The notes below the pieces were generated by a model. The model was not told where the DNA came from and searched no databases. It saw only the letters and a program-made list of their open reading frames with translations. DNA of 64,000 bases from Streptomyces atratus (GTDB lineage: Bacteria; Actinomycetota; Actinomycetes; Streptomycetales; Streptomycetaceae). Below are positions 16,225 through 24,033 of this stretch, in pieces. The stretch covers positions 1-64,000 of the forward strand of contig NZ_FPJO01000023.1 of NCBI RefSeq assembly GCF_900119365.1, written 5' to 3'. The position numbers and the translations under genes are program-made. The number at the start of each line of letters is the position of its first letter. Positions within the stretch are counted from its first letter, which is position 1.

Positions 16225-17538
16225 GTGAACCACAGCCCCGCCGACCGCCCCGCCGATCAGCCCGCCGCCTGCCCCGCCGGCGCGCCCGAACTCTTCACCT
16301 GGGAGTTCGCCACCGACCCGTACCCGGCGTACGCCTGGCTGCGCGAGCACAGTCCCGTGCACCGGACCGCGCTGCCCAGCGGTGTCGAGGCCTGGCTGGT
16401 GACCCGGTACGCGGACGCGCGGCAGGCGCTCGCCGACTCCCGGCTCTCCAAGAATCCGGCGCACCACGCCGAGCCGGCGCACGCCAAGGGGAAGACGGGC
16501 ATCCCGGGGGAGCGCAAGGCGGAGCTGATGACGCATCTGCTGAACATCGACCCGCCGGACCACACCCGGCTGCGCCGCCTCGTCTCCAAGGCGTTCACCC
16601 CGCGCCGGGTCGCCGAGTTCGCACCGCGCGTACAGGAACTGACGGACCGGCTCATCGACCGCTTCGTCGCGGAGGGGAAGGCGGACCTCATCCATGACTT
16701 CGCCTTCCCGCTCCCCATCTACGCGATCTGCGATCTGCTCGGCGTCCCGCGCGAGGACCAGGACGACTTCCGGGACTGGGCGGGCATGATGATCCGCCAC
16801 GGCGGCGGCCCGCGCGGCGGGGTGGCCCGGTCGGTGAAGAAGATGCGCGGCTATCTCGCCGAACTGATCCACCGCAAGCGGGAGAACCCCGGGGACGATC
16901 TGATCTCCGGGCTGATCCGGGCCAGCGACCACGGCGAGCACCTCACCGAGAACGAGGCCGCGGCCATGGCCTTCATCCTGCTCTTCGCCGGCTTCGAGAC
17001 CACGGTCAACCTCATCGGCAACGGGGTCTACGCCCTGCTGCGCAACCCCGGGCAGCGCGAACGGCTCCAGCTCTCCCTGGACTCGGGGGAGAGCGGGCTG
17101 CTGGAGACCGGGATCGAGGAGCTGTTGCGGTACGACGGCCCGGTGGAGCTGGCCACCTGGCGGTTCGCCACCGAGCCGCTGACGCTCGGCGGCGAGGACA
17201 TCGCGGCCGGGGACCCGGTGCTCGTGGTGCTCGCCGCGGCCGACCGCGACCCGGAGCGCTTCGAGGATCCCGACACGCTCGACCTCGCACGGCGTGACAA
17301 TCAGCACCTCGGATACGGGCACGGCATCCACTACTGCCTCGGCGCGCCGCTCGCCCGGCTGGAGGGACAGACCGCGCTCGCCACGCTTCTGACCCGCCTT
17401 CCGGACCTGCGGCTTGCGGTAGAACCTACCGATTTGCGGTGGCGTGGCGGGCTCATCATGCGTGGACTTCGCACGCTCCCGGTGGAGTTCACGCCGGGGC
17501 TCACCCGGGCAGAATATGACGCCCCGTCAATTCTGTGA
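16225..17538 (+). CDS. cytochrome P450
   Basis: 437 residues. Soluble bacterial P450: I-helix LLFAGFETTVNLIGNG (oxygen-binding AGFETT), K-helix EELLR (ExxR) and heme loop LGYGHGIHYCLGAPLAR with the thiolate Cys. Residues up to about 20 are Pro/Ala-rich and variable. No ferredoxin or reductase gene is next to it. The substrate cannot be told from the sequence; the general form is that of CYP105/CYP107-type actinomycete enzymes. GTG 16225 stands 59 bases after mazG. Confidence 0.95.
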   Translation: MNHSPADRPADQPAACPAGAPELFTWEFATDPYPAYAWLREHSPVHRTALPSGVEAWLVTRYADARQALADSRLSKNPAHHAEPAHAKGKTGIPGERKAELMTHLLNIDPPDHTRLRRLVSKAFTPRRVAEFAPRVQELTDRLIDRFVAEGKADLIHDFAFPLPIYAICDLLGVPREDQDDFRDWAGMMIRHGGGPRGGVARSVKKMRGYLAELIHRKRENPGDDLISGLIRASDHGEHLTENEAAAMAFILLFAGFETTVNLIGNGVYALLRNPGQRERLQLSLDSGESGLLETGIEELLRYDGPVELATWRFATEPLTLGGEDIAAGDPVLVVLAAADRDPERFEDPDTLDLARRDNQHLGYGHGIHYCLGAPLARLEGQTALATLLTRLPDLRLAVEPTDLRWRGGLIMRGLRTLPVEFTPGLTRAEYDAPSIL

Positions 17539-17643
17539 CTTTCACGTGATCTGCGCTGCATCGACTTGTGACGCGCGTTCGAGTCCCGCTAGGTTCACCG
17601 TTCGACTCACCAGTCACACGTCAGTCACACGGAAGGCAACCCC

Positions 17644-18624
17644 ATGGGCTCCGCGAACGGCAGACACCGTCGGCCCCGTCAGGCACCCGCCATCGTCGTC
17701 GCCGCGGGCGTGACCGGATCGGCCATCGCCATCCCGCTGCTCGGCGCGTCCGGTGCGCACGCGGCCGACGCGACGACCTGGGACCGGGTGGCCGAGTGCG
17801 AGAGCGGCGGCGCGTGGAGCGCCGACTTCGGGAACGGCTACTACGGCGGCCTGCAGTTCTCGCCGGAGACCTGGAAGGCGTACGGCGGTGAGGCGTACGC
17901 GGAGCGCGCCGACCTCGCCAGCCGGGCGCAGCAGATAGAGGTGGCCGAGAAGGTCCTGGACGACCGGGGGCCGAAGGCCTGGCCCAGCTGCGCGGTCATC
18001 TCCGGCCTCGCGGTGGACGGGACGCTGCCGGGGGTCGACCCGGGCTCCCTGCCCGCCGAGGACCCGGCCGGGAGCGCGAAGCCGGCTGATGGCGCGTCGG
18101 CGGACCCGTCCGGCGACGCCACGCCGTCCGGGAGCACCTCGGACGGCACGGACGCCGTGGACGGCGTGGACGGCGCGGACGGCGCGGACGGCGCGCAGGG
18201 GGCCGGCAAGCCGTCGGGGAAGACCTCGCCGTCCCCGAAGCCCTCCGGATCGACCACCCCGTCCCCTGACGCGCCCTCCGGTACGCCCCGTGATGCGTCC
18301 GGTGCGCCCGACTCGTCCAGTGGCGTGGGCGGCAAGCACCGCGGCGCGTCGGCCGCCGAGGGGAGCCGCGGCACGGACGGCGGCAACCGTGAGTCGGGCC
18401 GGCACGCTTCCCGCGGCGGCGGCGACGCGCGCGACACGGCCGAGCCGGCGGCTGACGGCACGTACACCGTCCGGCCCGGCGACAACCTCTGGTCGATTGC
18501 TGACGCACAGAAAGTTCCCGGCGGCTGGCCCGCGCTCTACGAGGCCAACAAGGGTGCCGTCGGCTCCGACCCGGACCTCATCCTCCCTGGCCAGAGCCTC
18601 GATCTCGATGTGAAGGACCAGTGA
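17644..18624 (+). CDS. resuscitation-promoting-factor-type muralytic enzyme with LysM
   Basis: 326 residues. Signal peptide ending near SGAHA (about 40). Rpf transglycosylase-like domain TTWDRVAECESGGAWS..GYYGGLQFSPETWKAYGG.. with the catalytic Glu in AECESGG. A long low-complexity linker rich in Gly, Asp and Ser follows. At the C-terminus is a LysM domain YTVRPGDNLWSIADAQKV..LYEANKG..DLILPGQSLDL. It is secreted, binds peptidoglycan and cleaves it during germination and outgrowth. Position next to the second Rpf and eno matches rpfC of S. coelicolor as I recall it. The linker is much longer than in its neighbour. Confidence 0.93.
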   Translation: MGSANGRHRRPRQAPAIVVAAGVTGSAIAIPLLGASGAHAADATTWDRVAECESGGAWSADFGNGYYGGLQFSPETWKAYGGEAYAERADLASRAQQIEVAEKVLDDRGPKAWPSCAVISGLAVDGTLPGVDPGSLPAEDPAGSAKPADGASADPSGDATPSGSTSDGTDAVDGVDGADGADGAQGAGKPSGKTSPSPKPSGSTTPSPDAPSGTPRDASGAPDSSSGVGGKHRGASAAEGSRGTDGGNRESGRHASRGGGDARDTAEPAADGTYTVRPGDNLWSIADAQKVPGGWPALYEANKGAVGSDPDLILPGQSLDLDVKDQ

Positions 18625-18675
18625 AGGCAGTCTGATAATCGACTAAAAATGCCTCGAAAATCGGGGCAGTTCAGG

Positions 18676-18712
18676 GACCTATGTCCACTTATGCGTAAGT
18701 GAGACATGGGTC
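18676..18712 (+). terminator. hairpin terminator after the first rpf gene
   Basis: GACC.ATGTC.CACTTA pairs with TAAGTG.GACAT.GGTC around a TGCG loop, followed by TCTCTTT. It begins about 50 bases after the stop and upstream of the riboswitch, so it should separate the two rpf units. Confidence 0.7.
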
Positions 18713-18884
18713 TCTTTGCGTCAACTGGCGTGTCGCGCCCGGGGACCCCTTCCGCATCGCGTCCCACCTGCGGAAACGACGGTTCTTCAGATGCGAGTAC
18801 GGGCAGATTGTCCGATGTGTCCATCTTTGAATGTGAGGGTTGCGTATGTTTACGGTCGGAAGTGCTCGCACCGCGGGCCCCGTC

Positions 18885-19089
18885 GACCGTCACGCCGAAT
18901 CCTGCCGTCGGTCGAAGGGAACAGACGCGTAAAGCGCCGTAGGCAGGAGCGGGGGACCCAGGTAAGCGCCGGGCCCGATCGTCGAAAGACGCATCAGGAC
19001 CGGCTTGGGGTGAAGTCGCGTGCTAGGACGTGCGACCGGGCAACTCACTTGGCCCGAACCCGACAGCTCACCTCGTAGGCGTCGGTGAG
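18885..19089 (+). promoter_or_regulatory. cyclic di-AMP (ydaO/yuaA) riboswitch leader
   Basis: The leader holds the hallmark blocks of the ydaO class in order: CCGAATCCTGCCG, AGGCAGGAGCGGGGGACCCA, GGCTTGGGGTGAAGTCGC, GCTAGGACGTGCGACCGGG and CCCGAACCCGACAGCTCACC. It ends about 10 bases before the start of the second rpf gene. CTCACC (19067-19072) can pair with GGTGAG (19084-19089), which overlaps the ribosome binding site GAGGAG. A ydaO riboswitch upstream of rpfA in Streptomyces is established; binding of c-di-AMP lowers rpfA expression. Exact ends are estimated. Confidence 0.92.
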
Positions 19090-19099
19090 GAGAAGTTCC

Positions 19100-19867
19100 A
19101 TGCTGCTTTCCGGCAAGGGCAAGCACCGCCGCCCGTCCAAGGCCGTCCGTATCGCCACGCTCGCCGGTGTCGCCGGTGCCGCTGTCGCCGTGCCCCTGAT
19201 GGGTGCGACCGGCGCCTCCGCCGCTTCCGTCGCCACCTGGGACGCCGTCGCCCAGTGCGAGTCCGGTGGCAACTGGTCCATCAACACCGGCAACGGCTAC
19301 TACGGCGGTCTGCAGTTCTCGCAGTCCAGCTGGGCCGCCGCCGGCGGTACGCAGTACGCCCCCCGCGCCGACCTGGCCACCAAGGCCCAGCAGATCGCCA
19401 CCGCCGAGCGGCTCCTCGACATGCAGGGCCCGGGTGCCTGGGGCTGCGCCGGCGCCGGCAACCTGACCAACGACGGCGTCGACCCGGGTGTCGACACCGG
19501 CTCCTCCTCCAACTCCACCGCGAGCTCCGGCGCCTCCGAGCAGCAGAGCGCCCCGGCCGCCCCGAAGCAGCAGTCGCAGCAGGCCCAGCCGAAGCAGAGC
19601 GAGCGCACCGAGGCCCCCGCCGCCTCCCGCTCGGAGCGCTCCGCCGCCCCGCAGGCCGAGTCGAAGAAGACCGTCACCACCCCGACCGGCGAGAAGGTCA
19701 AGAAGGGTGACGGCGAGTACAAGGTCGTCTCCGGCGACTCCCTGAGCGAGATCGCCGCCGACCACAAGGTCGAGGGCGGCTGGCAGAAGCTGTTCGAGCT
19801 GAACAAGGACATCGTCAAGAACGCCGACCTGATCTACCCGGGTCAGCAGCTGCACCTGACGAAGTAG
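19100..19867 (+). CDS. rpfA: resuscitation-promoting factor RpfA, LysM-containing
   Basis: 255 residues. Signal peptide (cut near GASAAS, about residue 42), then the Rpf domain ATWDAVAQCESGGNWSIN..GYYGGLQFSQSSW with the catalytic Glu in QCESGG. A Gln/Ala/Ser linker follows, then LysM GEYKVVSGDSLSEIAADHKVEGGWQKLFELNKD..ADLIYPGQQLHL. It is a secreted cell-wall-cleaving enzyme for spore germination. ATG 19100 is preferred to 19085 because GAGGAG lies at correct spacing. It is controlled by the c-di-AMP riboswitch immediately upstream, which identifies it as the rpfA-type gene. Confidence 0.94.
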   Translation: MLLSGKGKHRRPSKAVRIATLAGVAGAAVAVPLMGATGASAASVATWDAVAQCESGGNWSINTGNGYYGGLQFSQSSWAAAGGTQYAPRADLATKAQQIATAERLLDMQGPGAWGCAGAGNLTNDGVDPGVDTGSSSNSTASSGASEQQSAPAAPKQQSQQAQPKQSERTEAPAASRSERSAAPQAESKKTVTTPTGEKVKKGDGEYKVVSGDSLSEIAADHKVEGGWQKLFELNKDIVKNADLIYPGQQLHLTK

Positions 19868-19890
19868 TCGCGGCTCCCTCCTCCCTGAGC

Positions 19891-19934
19891 ACCCCGGCCC
19901 GGCGCGCATTCCCCCGTACGCGCCGGGCCGGGGT
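19891..19934. terminator. strong hairpin terminator after rpfA
   Basis: A perfect 16-bp stem, ACCCCGGCCCGGCGCG with its complement at 19919-19934, with a 12-base loop, 23 bases after the stop. Confidence 0.85.
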
Positions 19935-20153
19935 TCCGCCGTCCGTGCTCGGGGGAGCGCCGGACCGTTCGACTGTTGTAGTTACTGGCCGGTAAATTTC
20001 TGGCTGTTTGCCCGGCAATGTGCGCCCTTGGGTCCTTTTTCGTCCCAGGGGACGGGCGGTCGTCGGGCTGAGCGGGCCGGGCCGGTTAGGCTCTTGGCGC
20101 AAGGCCAAAGCGACCCTGCACAAACAGCGTCATATCCCAGAAGGAGATGCCTC

Positions 20154-21434
20154 GTGCCGTCCATCGACGTCGTCGTAGCCCGGGAAATCCTCGACTCCCG
20201 CGGAAACCCCACGGTCGAGGTAGAGGTCGGCCTCGACGACGGCAGCACGGGCCGTGCTGCCGTTCCGTCCGGCGCCTCCACGGGTGCGTTCGAGGCCATC
20301 GAGCTTCGCGACGGTGACCCCAACCGCTACCAGGGCAAGGGCGTCGAGAAGGCCGTCCTCGCCGTGATCGAGCAGATCGGCCCGGAGCTCGTCGGCTACG
20401 ACGCCACCGAGCAGCGCCTGATCGACCAGGCGATGTTCGACCTGGACGCCACCGAGAACAAGGGCTCGCTCGGCGCCAACGCCATCCTCGGCGTCTCGCT
20501 GGCCGTCGCCCACGCCGCCTCCGAGGCCTCGGACCTGCCGCTGTTCCGCTACCTCGGCGGCCCGAACGCGCACCTGCTGCCCGTTCCGATGATGAACATC
20601 CTCAACGGCGGTTCGCACGCCGACTCCAACGTGGACATCCAGGAGTTCATGATCGCGCCGATCGGCGCCGAGTCCTTCTCCGAGGCGCTGCGCTGGGGTG
20701 CCGAGGTCTACCACACGCTGAAGAAGGTCCTGAAGACCAAGGGCCTGTCGACCGGTCTCGGCGACGAGGGCGGCTTCGCGCCGAACCTGGAGTCGAACCG
20801 CGCCGCCCTCGACCTCATCATCGAGGCCATCAAGGAGGCCGGCTACGCCCCGGGCAAGGACATCGCGCTCGCGCTCGACGTCGCCGCGTCCGAGTTCTAC
20901 AAGGACGGCAAGTACGAGTTCGAGGGCAAGTCCCGCTCGGCCGCCGAGATGACCGAGTACTACGAGGAGCTCGTCTCCGCGTACCCGCTGGTCTCCATCG
21001 AGGACCCGCTGTACGAGGACGACTGGGCCGGCTGGAAGGTCATCACCGACAAGCTCGGCGCCAAGGTGCAGATCGTCGGCGACGACCTCTTCGTCACCAA
21101 CCCGGAGCGCCTGGCCCGCGGCATCGAGGAGGGCTCCGCCAACGCCCTGCTCGTCAAGGTCAACCAGATCGGCTCGCTGACCGAGACCCTGGACGCCGTC
21201 GAGCTGGCCCAGCGCAACGGCTTCAAGTGCATGATGTCCCACCGCTCCGGCGAGACCGAGGACGTCACCATCGCCGACCTCGCGGTCGCCGTGAACTGCG
21301 GCCAGATCAAGACCGGCGCCCCGGCCCGCTCGGACCGCGTCGCCAAGTACAACCAGCTGCTGCGCATCGAGGAGATCCTCGACGACGCCGCGGTGTACGC
21401 GGGCCGCTCGGCCTTCCCGCGGTTCAAGGTCTGA
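20154..21434 (+). CDS. eno: enolase (phosphopyruvate hydratase)
   Basis: 426 residues, the usual bacterial length. It converts 2-phosphoglycerate to phosphoenolpyruvate in glycolysis. Seen: IDVVVAREILDSRGNPTVEV at the start, the SGASTG loop, GDEGGFAPNL, metal-binding ALDVAASEFY, IEDPLYEDDW and VGDDLFVTNP, and the signature LLVKVNQIGSLTE with SHRSGETED. All catalytic residues (Glu and Lys of these motifs) are present. GTG 20154 has AAGGAG at good spacing and gives the standard MPSIDVV start. Confidence 0.99.
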   Translation: MPSIDVVVAREILDSRGNPTVEVEVGLDDGSTGRAAVPSGASTGAFEAIELRDGDPNRYQGKGVEKAVLAVIEQIGPELVGYDATEQRLIDQAMFDLDATENKGSLGANAILGVSLAVAHAASEASDLPLFRYLGGPNAHLLPVPMMNILNGGSHADSNVDIQEFMIAPIGAESFSEALRWGAEVYHTLKKVLKTKGLSTGLGDEGGFAPNLESNRAALDLIIEAIKEAGYAPGKDIALALDVAASEFYKDGKYEFEGKSRSAAEMTEYYEELVSAYPLVSIEDPLYEDDWAGWKVITDKLGAKVQIVGDDLFVTNPERLARGIEEGSANALLVKVNQIGSLTETLDAVELAQRNGFKCMMSHRSGETEDVTIADLAVAVNCGQIKTGAPARSDRVAKYNQLLRIEEILDDAAVYAGRSAFPRFKV

Positions 21435-21532
21435 CAAGCCCGGCGGGGGCAAGTGCCCCGGCCTCCGTCCGTCCCCGCACTCGGTCCCGTACCGTGTGCG
21501 GGGACGGACGTGCGTAGTGGGGAGGCGGAGAC

Positions 21533-22003
21533 ATGGCCGCGAAGGACCGGGACCGGTTCTCCACCGCGACCCGGCTGCGGCTGCTCGGCGAGCAGACCGC
21601 CGCCCGCGTCTACCGGTCCCAGAACCGCCGTCAGGCCCGCCGCTCACGGCTCACCGGCCGGGCCGCCTTCCTCGCGCTCGTCGTCTGCTCCCTGGTGGTC
21701 GCGCTCGCGTACCCGATGCGGCAGTACGTCTCGCAGCAGGACGAGATCGCCGACCAGGAGCGCCTGGCGCAGGAGGCCAAGGCCCGTACCGAGGAGCTGC
21801 GCGACGAGAAGGCGCGCCTCCAGGACGACGCGTACATCAGGCAGCTGGCCCGTACGCACCTGCACTACCTTCTTCCCGGGGAGACCGGTTACACGGTGAT
21901 CGACCCCGACGCGGTCAAGGAGCGCGAGGGCAGGACGGACGAGTCCGGTCGGCCGTGGCACTCCAACCTCTGGGACGGCGTGGACAGCGCCGACCGCGAC
22001 TGA
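21533..22003 (+). CDS. divIC: septum formation initiator family protein (DivIC/FtsB)
   Basis: 156 residues, bitopic. The basic cytoplasmic part is followed by one membrane helix (AAFLALVVCSLVVALAYPM, about 44-62), a coiled coil (QQDEIADQERLAQEAKARTEELRDEKARL) and a conserved end ..YIRQLARTHLHYLLPGETGYTVID. This is the DivIC/FtsB layout; with FtsL and FtsQ it takes part in sporulation septation. Directly downstream of eno, as in other Streptomyces. Confidence 0.95.
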   Translation: MAAKDRDRFSTATRLRLLGEQTAARVYRSQNRRQARRSRLTGRAAFLALVVCSLVVALAYPMRQYVSQQDEIADQERLAQEAKARTEELRDEKARLQDDAYIRQLARTHLHYLLPGETGYTVIDPDAVKEREGRTDESGRPWHSNLWDGVDSADRD

Positions 22004-22062
22004 CTCTCTTCATCCATCTGCAGAACCGCAGTTCGAGCAGCCCGATCAGAACCTAGGCAGGC

Positions 22063-22596
22063 ATGGAAACCCCCCCTCCGCAGACCGAGCCCACCGCGCC
22101 CACCGAGGCGGACATCGCCGCGTTCCAGCAGCAGCTGGGCCGCCCGCCGCGCGGCCTGCGCGCGATCGCGCACCGCTGCCCGTGCGGCAACCCGGACGTG
22201 GTCGAGACGCAGCCCCGGCTGGAGGACGGTACGCCGTTCCCGACGACGTACTACCTGACGTGCCCGCGCGCCGCGTCCGCGATCGGCACGCTGGAGGCGA
22301 ACGGGGTCATGAAGGAGATGACCGAGCGCCTCGGTACGGACCCCGAGCTGGCCGCCGCGTACCGGGCCGCTCACGAGGACTACATCGCACGGCGCGACGC
22401 CATCGAGGTGCTGGAGGGCTTCCCGAGTGCGGGTGGCATGCCGGACCGGGTGAAGTGCCTGCACGTCCTGGTGGGGCACTCGCTGGCCGCGGGGCCGGGG
22501 GTGAATCCGCTGGGCGACGAGGCGATCGCGATGCTGCCGGAGTGGTGGCGCAAGGGGCCGTGCGTCTCGCCGTGCGGCGCGCCGGACGAGGGCTGA
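22063..22596 (+). CDS. DUF501 family protein
   Basis: 177 residues. Matches the actinobacterial DUF501 pattern: ADIAAFQQQLGRPPRGLRAI, AHRCPCGNPDVVETQPRLEDGTPFPTTYYLTC, IGTLEANGVMKEM, then VKCLHVLVGHSLAAGPGVNPLGDEA. Several conserved Cys and His residues suggest a metal or a redox role, but the function is unknown. It lies between divIC and the Ppx/GppA gene in a conserved order, probably one operon. Confidence 0.95.
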   Translation: METPPPQTEPTAPTEADIAAFQQQLGRPPRGLRAIAHRCPCGNPDVVETQPRLEDGTPFPTTYYLTCPRAASAIGTLEANGVMKEMTERLGTDPELAAAYRAAHEDYIARRDAIEVLEGFPSAGGMPDRVKCLHVLVGHSLAAGPGVNPLGDEAIAMLPEWWRKGPCVSPCGAPDEG

Positions 22597-22606
22597 CCGT
22601 TCCCAC

Positions 22607-22650
22607 GGGGGCTCCGCCCCCGGACCCCCGCTCCTCGACCGCCGGAGGGG
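22607..22650. repeat. short GC-rich intergenic palindrome
   Basis: GGGGGCTCCGCCCCC (22607-22621) followed by GGACCCCCGCTCCTCG. This intergenic pattern is very common in Streptomyces chromosomes and may act as a weak terminator or RNA-stabilising hairpin. Confidence 0.55.
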
Positions 22651-22678
22651 CTTCGTCTGCTTGATTCGGGAGTACTTC

Positions 22679-23620
22679 ATGAGCCGCGTGGCCGCCATCG
22701 ACTGCGGTACCAACTCCATCCGCCTGCTCGTCGCCGACGCGGACCCGTCCACCGGTGAGCTCGTCGAGCTCGACCGGCGGATGGAGATCGTCCGCCTCGG
22801 GCAGGGCGTCGACCGGACCGGCCGGCTCGCCCCCGAGGCGTTGGAGCGGACCTTCGCCGCCTGCCGCCAGTACGCGGAGGTGATCAAGGAGTACGGGGCG
22901 CAGCGGATCCGCTTCGTCGCCACCTCCGCCTCCCGCGACGCGGAGAACCGGGACGAGTTCGTCCGCGGGGTGCTGGAGATCCTGGGCGTCGAGCCCGAGG
23001 TGATCAGCGGTGACCAGGAGGCGGAGTTCTCCTTCACCGGAGCCACCAAGGAGCTCGCCGGCCGCGACCACCTCGCCAAGCCGTATCTCGTCGTGGACAT
23101 CGGCGGCGGCTCCACCGAGTTCGTCGTCGGCGACGACCATGTGCGGGCCGCACGCTCCGTGGACATCGGCTGCGTACGGATGACCGAGCGGCACCTGGTG
23201 CGCGACGGCGTCGTGACCGACCCGCCGACGCCCTCCCGGATCGCCGCGATCCGCGCCGACATCGACGCCGCCCTGGACCTCGCCGAGGAGACCGTCCCGC
23301 TCGCCGGGGCCGCCACCCTCGTCGGCCTCGCCGGGACGGTCACCACGGTCGCCGCGATCGCCCTGGGGCTCGACGCGTACGACTCCGAGGCGATCCACCA
23401 CTCCCGGATCTCCGTCGAGCAGGTACGGGAGATCACCGGGCGGCTCCTCGGCTCCACCCACGCCGAGCGGGCCGCGATCGGCGCGATGCACCCGGGACGG
23501 GTCGATGTGATCACGTCCGGGGCGCTGATCCTGCTCGCCCTGATGGAGCGGACCGGGGCCCGGGAGGTCGTGGTCAGCGAGCACGACATCCTCGACGGAA
23601 TCGGCTGGTCGATCGCCTGA
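22679..23620 (+). CDS. Ppx/GppA-family exopolyphosphatase
   Basis: 313 residues. ASKHA fold: RVAAIDCGTNSIRLLVAD (phosphate 1 loop), FVATSASRDAENRDEF, and phosphate 2 loop YLVVDIGGGSTEFVVG with GLAGTVTTVAAIALG downstream. It hydrolyses polyphosphate and possibly guanosine pentaphosphate. The protein is the short form without an HD domain. ATG 22679 is chosen over TTG 22661 because GGGAG precedes it and the conserved fold starts there. Confidence 0.93.
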   Translation: MSRVAAIDCGTNSIRLLVADADPSTGELVELDRRMEIVRLGQGVDRTGRLAPEALERTFAACRQYAEVIKEYGAQRIRFVATSASRDAENRDEFVRGVLEILGVEPEVISGDQEAEFSFTGATKELAGRDHLAKPYLVVDIGGGSTEFVVGDDHVRAARSVDIGCVRMTERHLVRDGVVTDPPTPSRIAAIRADIDAALDLAEETVPLAGAATLVGLAGTVTTVAAIALGLDAYDSEAIHHSRISVEQVREITGRLLGSTHAERAAIGAMHPGRVDVITSGALILLALMERTGAREVVVSEHDILDGIGWSIA

Positions 23621-23708
23621 GGCCGATGCACATGCGTGCTTTGGCCTGCACCTTTGAGCCTCCATGGGCCGCCCGGACGGTGGTTCGCGAGACACGTCGC
23701 GACAAAGT

Positions 23709-23726
23709 TCGTGAACTTCTTCACAA
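23709..23726. promoter_or_regulatory. Rex operator-like site 1
   Basis: TCGTGAACTTCTTCACAA fits the Rex consensus TTGTGAAnnnnTTCACAA with one mismatch. Rex senses NADH/NAD+ and is known to control ndh in S. coelicolor. This copy lies about 310 bases upstream of the ndh start. Confidence 0.6.
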
Positions 23727-23981
23727 GGAATTCGGCCCTGTGGAGGGCAGTTCTGGTCCGTATGGGTGCCCGGAGGCGTTCGCGGGGCCGTCGTGTGTCC
23801 GCACGGGAGTGTTCCGGGCATGATGCCGGCGGGTGAATCGGAGCGGCGGTTCACCCCGTCCGGAGGGCCAAGGGCCAGCTCACAAGCGGTGAACAACGTT
23901 CGCCGTCACACCGTGGTTCCCCTGCGGGATCATGACCTCGGTCACGTGGGCGGCGAAGTGTAGCAGAAGGTTGCCCGTAGC

Positions 23982-23999
23982 TTGTGAAGGGGCTCACGA
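23982..23999. promoter_or_regulatory. Rex operator-like site 2, next to ndh
   Basis: TTGTGAAGGGGCTCACGA fits TTGTGAAnnnnTTCACAA with two mismatches, both in the right half-site. It ends 34 bases before the ndh ATG, a proper place for repression. Confidence 0.6.
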
Positions 24000-24033
24000 G
24001 CATGCCCTCCGAGGGGGGTGGATACTCGATGGC

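Noticed and set aside
22607..22621. GGGGGCTCCGCCCCC as a specific operator.
   Set aside because: The same pattern is widespread between genes in Streptomyces and carries no gene-specific information.
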